Shown piece by piece: positions 8,851 through 18,105 of a stretch of 64,000 nt of DNA. The notes under the pieces were generated by a model. It made no database searches and was not told where the DNA came from. It saw only the letters and a list, made by a program, of their open reading frames with translations. The translations under genes were made by a program, and so were the position numbers. Within the stretch, counting starts at the first letter, position 1; every line of letters begins with the position of its first letter. Origin of the DNA: Opitutaceae bacterium (GTDB lineage: Bacteria; Verrucomicrobiota; Verrucomicrobiia; Opitutales; Opitutaceae); the NCBI GenBank assembly GCA_028284385.1, contig JANQRT010000060.1, positions 372,001-436,000 of the forward strand, written 5' to 3'.

Positions 8851-11529
8851 ATGTCTGTTTTCCGATCAGGAATCTCGATTTTGCGGAGCCGTTTTTTTGT
8901 AATTCTGCTGGGATTTGGAAGTTTTCTTGCCGTCAAGACTTCGGCTCAAGAGATCCCTTTTTCGGATAACGTCGATAATTTCCTCTCCGAGAGGAAGCAG
9001 AACTTTTGGAAATTCCAAAGCGCTAATAGAGCCTTGGAGATTGGGCTCTATGATTTGGCTCAAGTCCTTGCGGAGGAGATTTTAGACGATCCAATCGGCT
9101 TGAGACGCGAACAGCTCAGCCATCTCAAACTGATAGCGATCGATTCTCTTCTAGCGCTCGACAAACCAGATGAAGCCGAGCAGTTGATCGATGATTCAGA
9201 CGGGTTGGTCGACTCCAATAGATTGATTTTGAGGCGACTGATGGTTGCCTTCGCCAGAGACGATTCTCAAACGGCGGCCTCGCTTCTTAGAACCTTAAGC
9301 GTGGACTCGCTCGACAAGGCTGATGACGCCTGGAGGTGGCTGATAAAAGGTTGGATCGATTTTAGCGCCGGGGAAAGGCTAGACGCTTTTGAAGCTTTCG
9401 CTCGAGCTATGGAATTGGCAACGGAACTAGATCCTGGATTGCAGGCTCACTTCGGTTATTTGATGTTTCGGATACGGATAGAAGGTCAGGTTCCAAGCAA
9501 TCCTTCTTCCGTCGAACAGCTTCGGCGACTAGCCGAGCAGAATCGTGGTTCTGATGTCGGCTATCGTTACGCCCAACTGCTAGCTTTGCAACTTGATGAA
9601 TTGGGCCAGCGCGACGAAGCTATTCAAGTCGTGAACCAGCATTTTGAGACGCTTCCCGTCGAGCTGGACTCCCTGCGTGAAGAATTTCTTCTCTTGCAGA
9701 TGACTCTTTCTGGAATGGACTTGGCTGAGGGCAGGCAGGCTGCGCTGGATTTGGCGGCAAGAGGCAAGCAAACGAATTTAGCCCGTTACGCTCTGCAATA
9801 CGTTGTATTCAATTGCCTCGAGCGAAGCGAAGAAAAGCAGCTTTATCTGGACGAAGTTCTTAATCTGATCGTCCTCTCGACTCAACCTCATCCTCTGAGA
9901 GCGGAAGCTCTATACTATCGAGCTGTATCCAAATTTCTGAACCGCGATTACCGGGGCGCTGAAGCCGATGCCGAACTCTTGGAAAGAACGTACCATTCTT
10001 CTACATACAAAAAGGGAATGCTCGCGATAAGGGCTTCTTCCGCGTGGCAGCAAGACAGATATCGTACTGCTGCCAGACATCTTTCCACGTTGAGAAACGA
10101 ATATGCGGATTCCAGCGATGGAATTCCTTTGTCGATCCTTATTGCCGATAGTCTTTATCGGGCTGGCGAGCAAGCGGGATCGAGCGACGACTATCTTTTG
10201 GCTGCAACTGAATACAAAACCGCCTTAGACGAACTGGAAGAAGCGGAACCGCTGAACGACATTCTATTCCAGCTTGTTTTATCGTATTTAAAATATGGGG
10301 ATATCGCCAAAGCTCAGACGGCCATTGAGACTTCTTCCTATCGAGCCAAAACCCAGCCCTTAATGATTTGGCGCTCGGAATGGATGCTTTTGAAGGAAAT
10401 GCGCCGTACTGGAGCTCGAATTGATGCCTATGATCGTATCTACGACATTTTGAATACACCTGAGTCGCAAGAAAGTCTAGATCCCGATTTGACCCTGCGT
10501 TTTTTATGGTTGGCAACGAAGCTATCTATCGAGGCTGGCCAGTCGGATGATACCGAAACCTGGGTCGACCGATTGAATGCCTTCGTCGATGAAGCGCCTT
10601 CTGGCGAGTTGGACTCCGATCTTATCTCGAAGGTTAAGGCGAGCGCTCTTGTTACGCTGGCCGACGCGTTTTTCGGAATCGAGGAAGAGGAGGAGGCACT
10701 CGCCGTATTGGAAGAGCTGAGAAGCGATTATAGTGGAGACAAGCATGAGTCCGTACTGTTTTCCTACATCATCGAAGCGCGCTATCTCTCTAGCCAGAAT
10801 CGCATCGTAGAGGCGCAGCAGCTTTTAGGCAGACTGGCGGACGATCATCCCGAAAGTCGATTAGCGCCGATCGCCCTATACGAAGCGGCTTTGAATGCCG
10901 AAAGACGCGGACAGGAGGCGAATATCCAGCAAGCCAATCAGTTGCTGGAAAGAATCGCCACCAACCATCCCGAATCCGAAATGGTTTTCTATGCTCGGCT
11001 TAAGCAGGCCGACCTTCTGAGGAAGCGTAATGAGTTCGGGCTCGCCCAGCAGATTTACGCTCTTCTGGAAAACGAGTTCGGATCCAAGAAAGATTTCAAT
11101 CTGGCCCAAATGTCGATGGCGGATACCTTGCGGGCCAAGGCTGGTGACGATCCTACCAAGTACGACTTGGCGATCTCTCGGCTTGAGCGCTTGATGGATT
11201 TGCCGGACGTCGAACTCGATCTTAGAACTGAAGCCGGAAGCAAACTAGGTCTCCTTTGGAGAGACCGAAACGAGCTGAACAACGCTAAGCAGGCATTTTG
11301 GACCCTTCAGGATCTTTTTATTGGAGAGGAAAATCGCATCCGTTTTTTGGGAGCCAAAGGAAGATACTGGCTTTCCAAAGCCTTTTTCGGTTTGGCGGAG
11401 ATCTATCAGGAACAACGCGATCTCGACAAAGCCGCGGAGCTCTACGAGGCTATAGTCTTGTACAGGCTCCCCGGAACTGAAACGGCTCGCACCCGTATCG
11501 AGCGAATCAAAGCTCCCGCCATAAATTAG
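8851..11529 (+). CDS. Secreted multi-TPR protein of the ExbBD/TonB operon
   Basis: An 892-residue protein with an N-terminal signal peptide (hydrophobic VILLGFGSFLAV, predicted cleavage after TSA near residue 32), followed almost entirely by helical tetratricopeptide-like repeats (for example AIQVVNQHFETLP, ALYEAALNAERRG, KAAELYEAIVLYR). It should be periplasmic and act as a protein-protein scaffold. It precedes exbB by 14 bp, and exbD and tonB follow, so it is probably co-transcribed. By analogy with CpoB/YbgF in Tol-Pal operons it may couple the proton-driven motor to envelope assembly; that role is inference. Confidence 0.85.
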   Translation: MSVFRSGISILRSRFFVILLGFGSFLAVKTSAQEIPFSDNVDNFLSERKQNFWKFQSANRALEIGLYDLAQVLAEEILDDPIGLRREQLSHLKLIAIDSLLALDKPDEAEQLIDDSDGLVDSNRLILRRLMVAFARDDSQTAASLLRTLSVDSLDKADDAWRWLIKGWIDFSAGERLDAFEAFARAMELATELDPGLQAHFGYLMFRIRIEGQVPSNPSSVEQLRRLAEQNRGSDVGYRYAQLLALQLDELGQRDEAIQVVNQHFETLPVELDSLREEFLLLQMTLSGMDLAEGRQAALDLAARGKQTNLARYALQYVVFNCLERSEEKQLYLDEVLNLIVLSTQPHPLRAEALYYRAVSKFLNRDYRGAEADAELLERTYHSSTYKKGMLAIRASSAWQQDRYRTAARHLSTLRNEYADSSDGIPLSILIADSLYRAGEQAGSSDDYLLAATEYKTALDELEEAEPLNDILFQLVLSYLKYGDIAKAQTAIETSSYRAKTQPLMIWRSEWMLLKEMRRTGARIDAYDRIYDILNTPESQESLDPDLTLRFLWLATKLSIEAGQSDDTETWVDRLNAFVDEAPSGELDSDLISKVKASALVTLADAFFGIEEEEEALAVLEELRSDYSGDKHESVLFSYIIEARYLSSQNRIVEAQQLLGRLADDHPESRLAPIALYEAALNAERRGQEANIQQANQLLERIATNHPESEMVFYARLKQADLLRKRNEFGLAQQIYALLENEFGSKKDFNLAQMSMADTLRAKAGDDPTKYDLAISRLERLMDLPDVELDLRTEAGSKLGLLWRDRNELNNAKQAFWTLQDLFIGEENRIRFLGAKGRYWLSKAFFGLAEIYQEQRDLDKAAELYEAIVLYRLPGTETARTRIERIKAPAIN

Positions 11530-11543
11530 GCATAGGCTCTTTC

Positions 11544-12242
11544 ATGTTGATTGCATCCATTGATAAAATACACATCGAGCTTTTCGATAAGTTCCAGCAG
11601 GGCGGCTATGTCATGTGGCCGTTGTTTATATTAAGTCTACTTACGTTGATCGTATTTATTGAACGAATACTATTTTTCCACCGCAATCAGATCCGCTCGA
11701 AGGAATTTCTCACTGGTATTGAGAATTCTCTTAACAAGGGAAGGCTTATCGAAGCGCTCACGGTTTGCCAGGAAACGCCGGGACCCGCTTCTGCAATGGT
11801 AAAAGCCGGCTTGCTGATGTTTCGCAAATCCGATGCGGAGATTCGGGAGTCGGTGCGCGAGGCGGCCGTCGTCGAGATCGGACCTTTGAATCGTCGCGTA
11901 GGAGTCCTGGCTACGATTGCTCAGGTCGGACCGATTTTTGGACTGCTTGGCACTGTGATTGGTCTAATCGACACGTTTGCCGAATACGAAAAAATGGGAG
12001 TGTATGTAAATGCTGGGCACTTATCGGGTGGAATGTGGCAGGCTCTTATCTCTACCGCGATGGGACTGGCTCTGGCGGCTACCGCCCTCATGGCCCACCA
12101 CTATTTACTAGGACGTATTCGTTCCATCGTTCATGAAATGGAGTGGCTGGGTCAGGAATTGCTTAGCTGTTTCACTAACGTTAAGGCCAACGCGGAGATT
12201 AAAGTCGAAACGATCGATGAAGCTACGGAAGCTAGAGCTTGA
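11544..12242 (+). CDS. MotA/TolQ/ExbB family proton channel
   Basis: Inner-membrane subunit of a proton-motive-force motor. The 232 residues contain three membrane segments: about 22-45 (VMWPLFILSLLTLIVFIERILFF), 121-145 (with GPIFGLLGTVIGLIDTF) and 163-189 (GMWQALISTAMGLALAATA). The last two are the conserved ExbB/TolQ channel helices. It overlaps exbD by 26 bp. The C-terminal tail is hydrophilic and acidic. Whether it serves a TonB-like or Tol-like role is not decided by its own sequence, but the tonB-like gene two places downstream favours TonB-type. Confidence 0.9.
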   Translation: MLIASIDKIHIELFDKFQQGGYVMWPLFILSLLTLIVFIERILFFHRNQIRSKEFLTGIENSLNKGRLIEALTVCQETPGPASAMVKAGLLMFRKSDAEIRESVREAAVVEIGPLNRRVGVLATIAQVGPIFGLLGTVIGLIDTFAEYEKMGVYVNAGHLSGGMWQALISTAMGLALAATALMAHHYLLGRIRSIVHEMEWLGQELLSCFTNVKANAEIKVETIDEATEARA

Positions 12243-12684
12243 GAAAGAGGTCCCTCAACCGGCGAAGTTGAGTTTCTGGCCTATTGCCGATGTTCTGGCC
12301 ATACTGGTATTTGCCGGCCTTTTCGGTTCCAAGTTCGTCGTCGCCCCTGGATTGGCCATCGCTTTGCCTGAGATCGATTCTCCTGCAACCGACGTGGCTA
12401 CGGAATATCATATGCTAACCATCGGCGAAGTGGACGGGAAGGAAATGATCATCTTTCAAGATAGTATTCTAGATTTGGAGTCATTCAAGCGACGCTTGGA
12501 ATCTTCGGACAGATCAATTCCTCCCGGTGTAACTTTGCTTGCTCTGCTCGATTCTTCAGTATCGATGAAGACCCTTGCGCCATTGTGGGAAATCGCCTCG
12601 AGCGCCGGCTACCGGGATATTAAAATCGCCACTGAGAGAAGGGCGGAGCTGCCCACCGAATTTCAAAACGTCGATCTTCCATGA
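12217..12684 (+). CDS. ExbD/TolR family subunit
   Basis: Single-pass inner-membrane partner of the upstream ExbB. From ATG 12217 it has 155 residues: a short cytoplasmic stretch, a membrane helix (about 22-44, PIADVLAILVFAGLFGSKFV) and a periplasmic domain. The motor aspartate is D25 in IADVLAI, the same position as in E. coli ExbD, and the following VVAPGLAIALPE matches the family. The frame is open further upstream (to 12133) inside exbB, but those residues are a shadow of exbB. The stop overlaps the tonB start (ATGA at 12681-12684), indicating translational coupling. Confidence 0.85.
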   Translation: MKLRKLELEKEVPQPAKLSFWPIADVLAILVFAGLFGSKFVVAPGLAIALPEIDSPATDVATEYHMLTIGEVDGKEMIIFQDSILDLESFKRRLESSDRSIPPGVTLLALLDSSVSMKTLAPLWEIASSAGYRDIKIATERRAELPTEFQNVDLP

Positions 12685-13415
12685 AGCTGCGTACTTCCAG
12701 GTGGATTCTCGCCGTATGCATAGCCGCTATTATTCACATCGCTCTTTTCTGGGGCGTTGCTTTAATCAATTACGTCCTCGAACCTTCTGGCGATTGGACC
12801 GAAGAGAAAGCTAAGATCGAATACGTTCAGGTGGAGCGCGTTGAGGAGCAAATGACGCTTTTCGATCCTCGACCTCTTCTTTTACCGACCAATTGGAACT
12901 TTGCCAGTATCGGTCCTCTCGATGATCTAAAAATCTTCGAAGACGAAGAGCCTATTTTCGAGGATTACGATCCTATGTTTGCTGCCGAAGACGGAAATTT
13001 CGTATTTCGGTATGGCAACCCTTGGTCTATTCGCGACGACTCGCGTGAATCTCTCTCTTCCTTCGAAGTAAATCGCTTTGCTCAGCTGCGTCAAAAGGAG
13101 AGGGCTCGATCCGAACACGGGGAGCTCGGTCTGCACGTTTCTCTAAAGGATCCTATCTCTGGTAGAGTGCTACATTCCGAATCGAGTTCCTTATATAATA
13201 ATGCTGCGCTCGAGATTTCGAGGCAATGGCCTTCCTGGAGCCCAGTGACTTTCCTGGTCACGGTCCTTGACTCTTTTCTCCTTTCGCAAATTTCCATTGT
13301 TGAAAGCTCGGGCTTTGACGACGTGGACAAGAAGCTTGGGGATCTGATTGCCCATGGCTTGCTGAGTGGAGCCCAGGCTCCGGATGGGGTTTATTTCGTC
13401 GAAATCGGCCCCTAA
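12681..13415 (+). CDS. TonB-like energy transducer
   Basis: A 244-residue protein with one N-terminal membrane helix (about 8-31) containing His19, in the place of the conserved TonB membrane histidine, and a C-terminal domain (about 150-244) with the TonB-like pattern VTVLDSFLLSQISIVESSGFDDVDKKL. The middle is acidic (DEEPIFEDYDP) and lacks the usual proline-rich spacer, so the periplasmic reach may be short. It probably transmits energy from the ExbBD motor to outer-membrane partners, possibly together with the TPR protein. Last gene of the four-gene operon. Confidence 0.72.
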   Translation: MKLRTSRWILAVCIAAIIHIALFWGVALINYVLEPSGDWTEEKAKIEYVQVERVEEQMTLFDPRPLLLPTNWNFASIGPLDDLKIFEDEEPIFEDYDPMFAAEDGNFVFRYGNPWSIRDDSRESLSSFEVNRFAQLRQKERARSEHGELGLHVSLKDPISGRVLHSESSSLYNNAALEISRQWPSWSPVTFLVTVLDSFLLSQISIVESSGFDDVDKKLGDLIAHGLLSGAQAPDGVYFVEIGP

Positions 13416-13444
13416 TTCAGGCGGAATTTTTCTTTAAATTTCAG

Positions 13445-13473
13445 TTGACGGGCAAATACGCGTTCTGCATCTT
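13445..13473 (+). promoter_or_regulatory. Possible sigma70-type promoter for tRNA-Thr/tuf
   Basis: TTGACG (13445-13450) is followed after 17 bp by CATCTT (13468-13473), a good -35 and a weak -10. It is placed 37 bp before the tRNA-Thr gene. Position and spacing support it; the poor -10 keeps confidence low. Confidence 0.35.
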
Positions 13474-13509
13474 CTTGCTTCTTTTTTTCTACATCCACCG
13501 AACGAATGC

Positions 13510-13585
<76 letters not shown>

Positions 13586-13663
13586 ACCAGACCCAGGCCG
13601 TTCATGAGGAGGATGTTGAAGCGAAAGCTCTACTTTCAGAAATCAATCAACTAACAACTGTAA

Positions 13664-14854
13664 ATGGCAAAAGGAACCTTCGAAAGAACGAAACCACACG
13701 TCAATGTCGGCACTATCGGTCACGTTGACCATGGTAAAACAACGCTGACCACGTCTATCCTGGCAGTGCAGGCCGGCAAAGGCCTAGCTGAATTGAAAAG
13801 CTATGCCGACATTGCAAAAGGTGGTACGGTTCGCGACGCGTCTAAGATTGTCACCATCTCGGTTGCTCACGTCGAGTACGAGTCAGACAATCGTCACTAC
13901 GCTCACGTCGACTGCCCAGGTCACGCCGACTTCGTTAAGAACATGATCACTGGAGCGGCTCAAATGGATGGAGCTATCCTAGTTGTTAGCGCTTCCGATG
14001 GCCCAATGCCTCAGACTCGTGAGCACATCCTTCTCGCTCGCCAGGTTGGTGTTCCTAAAATCGTGGTCTTCCTCAACAAGTGTGACCTGATCGACGACGA
14101 AGAGCTTTTGGAGCTTGTTGAAATGGAAGTGCGCGAGCTTCTCGACAAGTATGAATTTCCTGGAGACGACACCACTATTATTCGTGGGTCCGCTATGCAG
14201 GCTCTGGAAGGAACCGATGATGGCAAGAAATGCATCCAGGAATTGATGGATGCGATCGATAACGACATTCCAGAGCCGGAGCGCGAAATCGATAAGCCGT
14301 TCCTGATGTCCGTCGAAGACGTTTTCTCGATCACTGGTCGTGGTACCGTTGCCACTGGCCGTATCGAGCGTGGCATCGTTAAGGTTGGCGACACGATTGA
14401 AATCGTTGGTCTTAAGGATACCGAAAGCACGGTTGTTACCGGTGTTGAAATGTTCCGCAAGATGCTCGATCAAGGCCAGGCTGGCGATAACGTGGGCGTT
14501 CTGCTTCGCGGTGTTGAAAAGGATGCAATCGAGCGCGGCCAAGTTCTCGCGGCCCCTGGATCCATCACTCCTCACACCAAGGCCAAGGCCGAGATCTACG
14601 TACTTTCCAAGGACGAAGGCGGGCGTCACACGCCATTCTTTAATGGATACCGCCCTCAATTCTACTTCCGTACTACGGACGTAACCGGTGTCTGCGAACT
14701 TCCTGATGGCGTTGAAATGGTTATGCCAGGCGACAACATCGCAATCGAAGTTTCACTCACTAAAGCAATCGCTATGGAAAAGCTGCAGCGATTCGCGATT
14801 CGAGAAGGCGGCCGAACCATCGGAGCAGGTCGTATCACCGACATCATCGAATAA
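13664..14854 (+). CDS. tuf: Elongation factor Tu
   Basis: GTPase that delivers aminoacyl-tRNA to the ribosome. The 396 residues include G1 GHVDHGKTT (about 19-27), the switch region, G3 DCPGHADF, G4 NKCD and the beta-barrel domains 2 and 3 ending AGRITDIIE. The start ATG has no Shine-Dalgarno. It lies between tRNA-Thr and tRNA-Trp, ahead of secE-nusG, instead of between fusA and rpsJ; no second copy is in the window. Confidence 0.98.
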   Translation: MAKGTFERTKPHVNVGTIGHVDHGKTTLTTSILAVQAGKGLAELKSYADIAKGGTVRDASKIVTISVAHVEYESDNRHYAHVDCPGHADFVKNMITGAAQMDGAILVVSASDGPMPQTREHILLARQVGVPKIVVFLNKCDLIDDEELLELVEMEVRELLDKYEFPGDDTTIIRGSAMQALEGTDDGKKCIQELMDAIDNDIPEPEREIDKPFLMSVEDVFSITGRGTVATGRIERGIVKVGDTIEIVGLKDTESTVVTGVEMFRKMLDQGQAGDNVGVLLRGVEKDAIERGQVLAAPGSITPHTKAKAEIYVLSKDEGGRHTPFFNGYRPQFYFRTTDVTGVCELPDGVEMVMPGDNIAIEVSLTKAIAMEKLQRFAIREGGRTIGAGRITDIIE

Positions 14855-14880
14855 GGAGACACGATACACAGGCTTTTTGC

Positions 14881-14922
14881 TTGCCGAAACCCGAATATCC
14901 CGGGTTTCGGCAATTCTATTTA
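14881..14922 (+). terminator. Terminator between tuf and tRNA-Trp
   Basis: A perfect 13-bp stem (14881-14893 with 14901-14913), 7-nt loop, followed by TTCTATTT. It would end or reduce tuf transcripts before tRNA-Trp, so tRNA-Trp-secE-nusG expression needs read-through or a promoter in the short 14914-14936 gap. Confidence 0.75.
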
Positions 14923-14936
14923 ATCGAAAATAGTAT

Positions 14937-15012
14937 AGGGTAGTAGCTCAATTGGTAGAGCATCGGTCTCCAAAACCGAGGGTTGGGGGTTCGAGTCCCT
15001 CCTGCCCTGCCA
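14937..15012 (+). tRNA. tRNA-Trp (anticodon CCA)
   Basis: A 76-nt cloverleaf. The acceptor AGGGTAG pairs with CTGCCCT (one G-U pair), the anticodon stem is TCGGT/ACCGA with loop CTCCAAA, the T loop is TTCGAGT, discriminator G and encoded CCA. It sits 12 bp before secE, a conserved bacterial arrangement. Confidence 0.95.
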
Positions 15013-15024
15013 ATAATTTCCTAA

Positions 15025-15228
15025 ATGAAAAATCCGTTTCGAAGCATTCGCATCTTTACTGGCGAGACCATAGGCGAACTTAAAAAAGCCTCGTGGCCTA
15101 CTATGCTTGAATTGCGCGATTCTACTGTCGTTGTCCTTGTCGCCATCGCGATTTTGGGTATCTTTGTGGCCGTTGCTGATTTTTCTCTCGCGAATGTCGT
15201 GAATCTTTTCACGAGCTGGGTACGTTGA
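15025..15228 (+). CDS. secE: Preprotein translocase subunit SecE
   Basis: A 67-residue single-membrane-span form of SecE, the clamp subunit of the SecYEG channel. It has the amphipathic helix motif TGETIGELKKASWPT (about 11-25) followed by one transmembrane helix (about 33-58). It is directly between tRNA-Trp and nusG, the standard location. No Shine-Dalgarno is seen. Its partner SecY is encoded at 40672. Confidence 0.93.
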   Translation: MKNPFRSIRIFTGETIGELKKASWPTMLELRDSTVVVLVAIAILGIFVAVADFSLANVVNLFTSWVR

Positions 15229-15239
15229 TTCACGTAGAA

Positions 15240-15815
15240 ATGGCCGACTCTACCACCAAAACGGGCGCCGCCTGGTACGTTGTACAAACTCTTTCTGGTC
15301 AGGAAGGGAAAGTTAAGAAGTACCTCGATAAGTTCATCAAGGAAGACGAAATGGAGGATTACGTCTTCGAGGTGCTCGTTCCCACAGAGACCGTCGTTGA
15401 AGTTAAAGCGGGAAAGAAGACTCAAATTGTCCGCAAATTCTATCCCGGCTACGCCTTCCTTCACATGCGGCTTTACGATGACGATGGGAAGCTGCTCAAC
15501 AAGCCTTGGTATTTCGTGCGCGAGACCGCAGGTGTTATTAATTTCGTGGGAGGCGATCGGCCCACGGCTCTGAAAAAATCGGAAATAGATACCATACTCA
15601 GCCAAGTTGAAGCTGCCTCGGGCAAGGAAGTGCCGAAGGTTCAGTTTGAAGTTGGCGAGGAGGTGAAGATCAATGACGGTCCCTTTCTCAACCTTAATGG
15701 TCGTATCGATGAAATCGATCCAGAGAAGGGCAAGCTCAAGGTATCCGTATCCATTTTTGGACGCTTTACTCCCGTCGAGTTGGAGTATTGGCAGGTAGAA
15801 CGCTTAACTGGCTAA
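15240..15815 (+). CDS. nusG: Transcription termination/antitermination protein NusG
   Basis: RNA-polymerase-bound elongation factor that links transcription to translation and Rho. From ATG 15240 it has 191 residues: an N-terminal NGN domain (AWYVVQTLSGQEGKVKKYL, FYPGYAFLHM) and a C-terminal KOW domain (VGEEVKINDGPFLNLNGRI, with VSIFGRFTPVELEYWQVE). The frame extends five codons upstream to a TTG at 15225 inside secE, but the MADSTTK start is more natural. Confidence 0.96.
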   Translation: MADSTTKTGAAWYVVQTLSGQEGKVKKYLDKFIKEDEMEDYVFEVLVPTETVVEVKAGKKTQIVRKFYPGYAFLHMRLYDDDGKLLNKPWYFVRETAGVINFVGGDRPTALKKSEIDTILSQVEAASGKEVPKVQFEVGEEVKINDGPFLNLNGRIDEIDPEKGKLKVSVSIFGRFTPVELEYWQVERLTG

Positions 15816-15820
15816 ACTAG

Positions 15821-16246
15821 ATGGCAAAGAAAATTACAGGAACCATTCGTCTACAACTCCCTGCTGGAGGCGCCAATCCCGCTCCTCCCGTAGGTCCCGC
15901 TTTGGGCGCTGCAGGGGTGAACATCATGGCCTTCTGCAAGGAGTTTAACGCCAAGACCAAAGATCAAGCAGGCATGATCCTGCCTACGGTTATTTCCGTC
16001 TATCAAGACCGGTCTTTTTCATTCATTCTCAAATCGCCTCCTGCCGCGGTTTTGCTTAAGAAAGCGGCTGGACTCGCTAAAGGATCGGGCGTGCCGAATC
16101 GCGATAAGGTGGGCAAGGTAACCAAGAAGCAGATTTTGGAGATTGTTGAAACCAAAAAGAACGATCTTAATGCGAAGGATCCTGAAATGGCGTCTCGTAT
16201 CATCGCTGGTACTGCTCGCTCGATGGGTATCGAAGTAGAAGATTAA
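15821..16246 (+). CDS. rplK: 50S ribosomal protein L11
   Basis: 141 residues, standard size. It has the proline-rich N-terminal domain ([19 protein letters not shown]), which binds 23S rRNA at the GTPase-associated centre, and the C-terminal rRNA-binding domain ending [12 protein letters not shown]. It starts 5 bp after nusG without a Shine-Dalgarno and is followed by rplA, as in most bacteria. Confidence 0.98.
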   Translation: MAKKITGTIRLQLPAGGANPAPPVGPALGAAGVNIMAFCKEFNAKTKDQAGMILPTVISVYQDRSFSFILKSPPAAVLLKKAAGLAKGSGVPNRDKVGKVTKKQILEIVETKKNDLNAKDPEMASRIIAGTARSMGIEVED

Positions 16247-16314
16247 TTTAACGAACGAAAAACATAAACCTCAACGCAGGAGCCGAAAGGCGTTTGCACT
16301 GCAAGGAGTCATAA

Positions 16315-17007
16315 ATGGTAAAACTGTCTAAACGATTTCGAGCGGCTCACGAAGCTGCCGATCTCAATAAAGAATACCCGGTCGCGGAAGCGGTTGAAGT
16401 TCTCGCTAAGCTTCCCAAAGCCAAATTCGACGAAACCGTAGAACTTTCTTTAAAGCTGGGTGTAGATCCTCGCAAGGGCGATGAGATGGTTCGTGGTACC
16501 GTGATACTGCCTCATGGTAGTGGAAAATCGGTTACCGTTCTGGCGTTTACTTCCGATGCAGACGCCGCTAAGGAAGCGGGCGCCACGCATGCCGGACTAG
16601 AAGATCTTATCGAGAAGATCCAGGGAGGTTGGCTGGATTTCGACGTTGCCGTAGCTACGCCGGATGCGATGAAGGAGGTTCGCAAGATAGCTCGCGTTTT
16701 GGGTCCTAAAGGTCTCATGCCGAATCCCAAGGCAGGTACCGTTGCTCCTGATATTTCCAAAGCCATCAAGGAAGTTATGGCCGGTCGTGTCGAATTCAAG
16801 CTGGACAAGACTGCCACTGTTGGCGTTGGCATAGGAAAACGTTCCTTTTCCAACGAGCAGATTGTAGAGAACGCCAATGCTTTAATCGACGCTATTGGCA
16901 AGGCTCGACCTTCGGTATTCAAAGGCAAGTATATAGCAAGTATCCATCTAACGGCTACAATGAGCCCGGGAATCAGATTGGCCGGCTCTGTCTATTCCAA
17001 CTTATAA
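16315..17007 (+). CDS. rplA: 50S ribosomal protein L1
   Basis: 230 residues, a two-domain protein of the mobile L1 stalk near the ribosomal E site. Signatures are KFDETVELSLKLGVDPRKGD, the central VLGPKGLMPNPKAGTV segment and the C-terminal STMSP-like ATMSPGIRL. A strong GCAAGGAG ribosome-binding site precedes ATG 16315, unlike rplK. In other bacteria L1 represses its own operon; no L1 target was identified here. Confidence 0.98.
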   Translation: MVKLSKRFRAAHEAADLNKEYPVAEAVEVLAKLPKAKFDETVELSLKLGVDPRKGDEMVRGTVILPHGSGKSVTVLAFTSDADAAKEAGATHAGLEDLIEKIQGGWLDFDVAVATPDAMKEVRKIARVLGPKGLMPNPKAGTVAPDISKAIKEVMAGRVEFKLDKTATVGVGIGKRSFSNEQIVENANALIDAIGKARPSVFKGKYIASIHLTATMSPGIRLAGSVYSNL

Positions 17008-17027
17008 TTTCAAGACAGCTTTACGAA

Positions 17028-17546
17028 ATGAGACCGGAAAAGAAATTTCTAGTAGACGAAGTAAACTCGCATCTCGAGAAGTCGGACTACATGTTTCTCG
17101 CTAATTACGAAAAAGCCACGGTAGTCGACATTGCCGAGCTGAGAGACGAGCTTTCCAAAGAGGAGGCCGAGTTTCATGTAATTAAGAATAACATACTAAA
17201 GGTTGCCGCCCGCGAACGTGGGTTTCCAGAGCTAGACGATCATTTGAAGGGGCAGAACGCTATCGTGATCGGAGGTCGCAATCCTTCTGGCGTAGCCAAG
17301 ATCATCACCAAGTTTTTCGATAAGAACGAGAAGATGGAGGTTAAGGTTGGTGTGCTTAGCAGCCAGCGGATCGAAAGCGACGGTGTTAAGCAACTTGCCA
17401 AGCTGCCTTCTATCGAGGCTCTGCGCGCTCAACTGTTGGGACTTCTCAGTCAACCTGCCCAGCAAATGGTTTTCGTACTCAATGCCGTTCCGCAAGGCAT
17501 GCTCAACCTCCTTCAGGCGAAAGCCGATCAAGACGGAAATTCGTAA
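17028..17546 (+). CDS. rplJ: 50S ribosomal protein L10
   Basis: 172 residues forming the base of the L12 stalk. The N-terminal domain reads VDEVNSHLEKSDYMFLANY and HVIKNNILKVAARE; the C-terminal helix (about 140-165) binds L12 dimers. The start lacks a Shine-Dalgarno. It lies 20 bp after rplA and 130 bp before rplL. Confidence 0.96.
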   Translation: MRPEKKFLVDEVNSHLEKSDYMFLANYEKATVVDIAELRDELSKEEAEFHVIKNNILKVAARERGFPELDDHLKGQNAIVIGGRNPSGVAKIITKFFDKNEKMEVKVGVLSSQRIESDGVKQLAKLPSIEALRAQLLGLLSQPAQQMVFVLNAVPQGMLNLLQAKADQDGNS

Positions 17547-17614
17547 CCCACACTTTTCAATTTTCGAGGGCTTGGATGCCTTCGTCACAACAACAAAACA
17601 AAAAGATTCAGGCT

Positions 17615-17634
17615 AGGGCCGATGCTTCGGCCTT
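17615..17634 (+). other. Hairpin in the rplJ-rplL gap
   Basis: Stem AGGGCCGA/TCGGCCTT (8 bp with one wobble) and 4-nt loop, with no U tract after it. It may be a processing site or a structure that modulates rplL translation. A 26-codon open frame (17576-17656) spans it but is not longer than expected by chance. Confidence 0.35.
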
Positions 17635-17676
17635 AAACGAAGGAAAGCTTTCCTGAACTAGCCGATCGAAAACAAA

Positions 17677-18069
17677 ATGGCAGACATAAGTAAAGACGAC
17701 GTAATTGATTGGCTCAGCAATCAATCCGTATTGGATATCGCAGGTCTTGTGAAAGACCTTGAAGAAAAATGGGGCGTTAGCGCAGCAGCACCCGTAGCCG
17801 TGGCCGCAGCTCCTGCTGGAGGTGGAGACGCTGGAGGCGGAGCCGCAGCTGAGGAAAAGACTGAATTCGACGTCATCCTCGCTGAAGCTGGCGCTAAGAA
17901 GATCAACGTGATTAAGGAAGTTCGCGCTATTACGGGACTCGGCCTTAAGGACGCGAAGGATCTGGTCGAAGGCGCTCCCAAACCCGTCAAAGAAGCGGCA
18001 TCCAAGGAAGAAGCTGAAGAAATCAAATCCAAGCTCGAAGCTGCTGGCGCCAAGGTGGAGCTCAAATAA
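17677..18069 (+). CDS. rplL: 50S ribosomal protein L7/L12
   Basis: 130 residues of the flexible stalk that recruits translation factors. It has the N-terminal dimerisation helix, an Ala/Gly-rich hinge (about 38-58, [14 protein letters not shown]) and the globular C-terminal domain with [20 protein letters not shown] and [16 protein letters not shown] terminator-like hairpin follows, then rpoB. Confidence 0.97.
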   Translation: MADISKDDVIDWLSNQSVLDIAGLVKDLEEKWGVSAAAPVAVAAAPAGGGDAGGGAAAEEKTEFDVILAEAGAKKINVIKEVRAITGLGLKDAKDLVEGAPKPVKEAASKEEAEEIKSKLEAAGAKVELK

Positions 18070-18105
18070 CATTGCCGATAGCTTTTCTCTACAGCTTTTT
18101 ATCTC

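Noticed and set aside
12133..12216. 28-codon upstream extension of exbD
   Set aside because: Those residues are translated from inside exbB in another frame and do not fit ExbD; ATG 12217 gives the motor Asp at position 25 as in E. coli.
13979..14659. Long minus-strand open frame inside tuf
   Set aside because: Shadow of a highly codon-biased gene; no start context and no plausible protein.
17576..17656. 26-codon open frame between rplJ and rplL as a leader peptide
   Set aside because: Length is well within chance expectation and there is no SD or attenuator structure linked to it.
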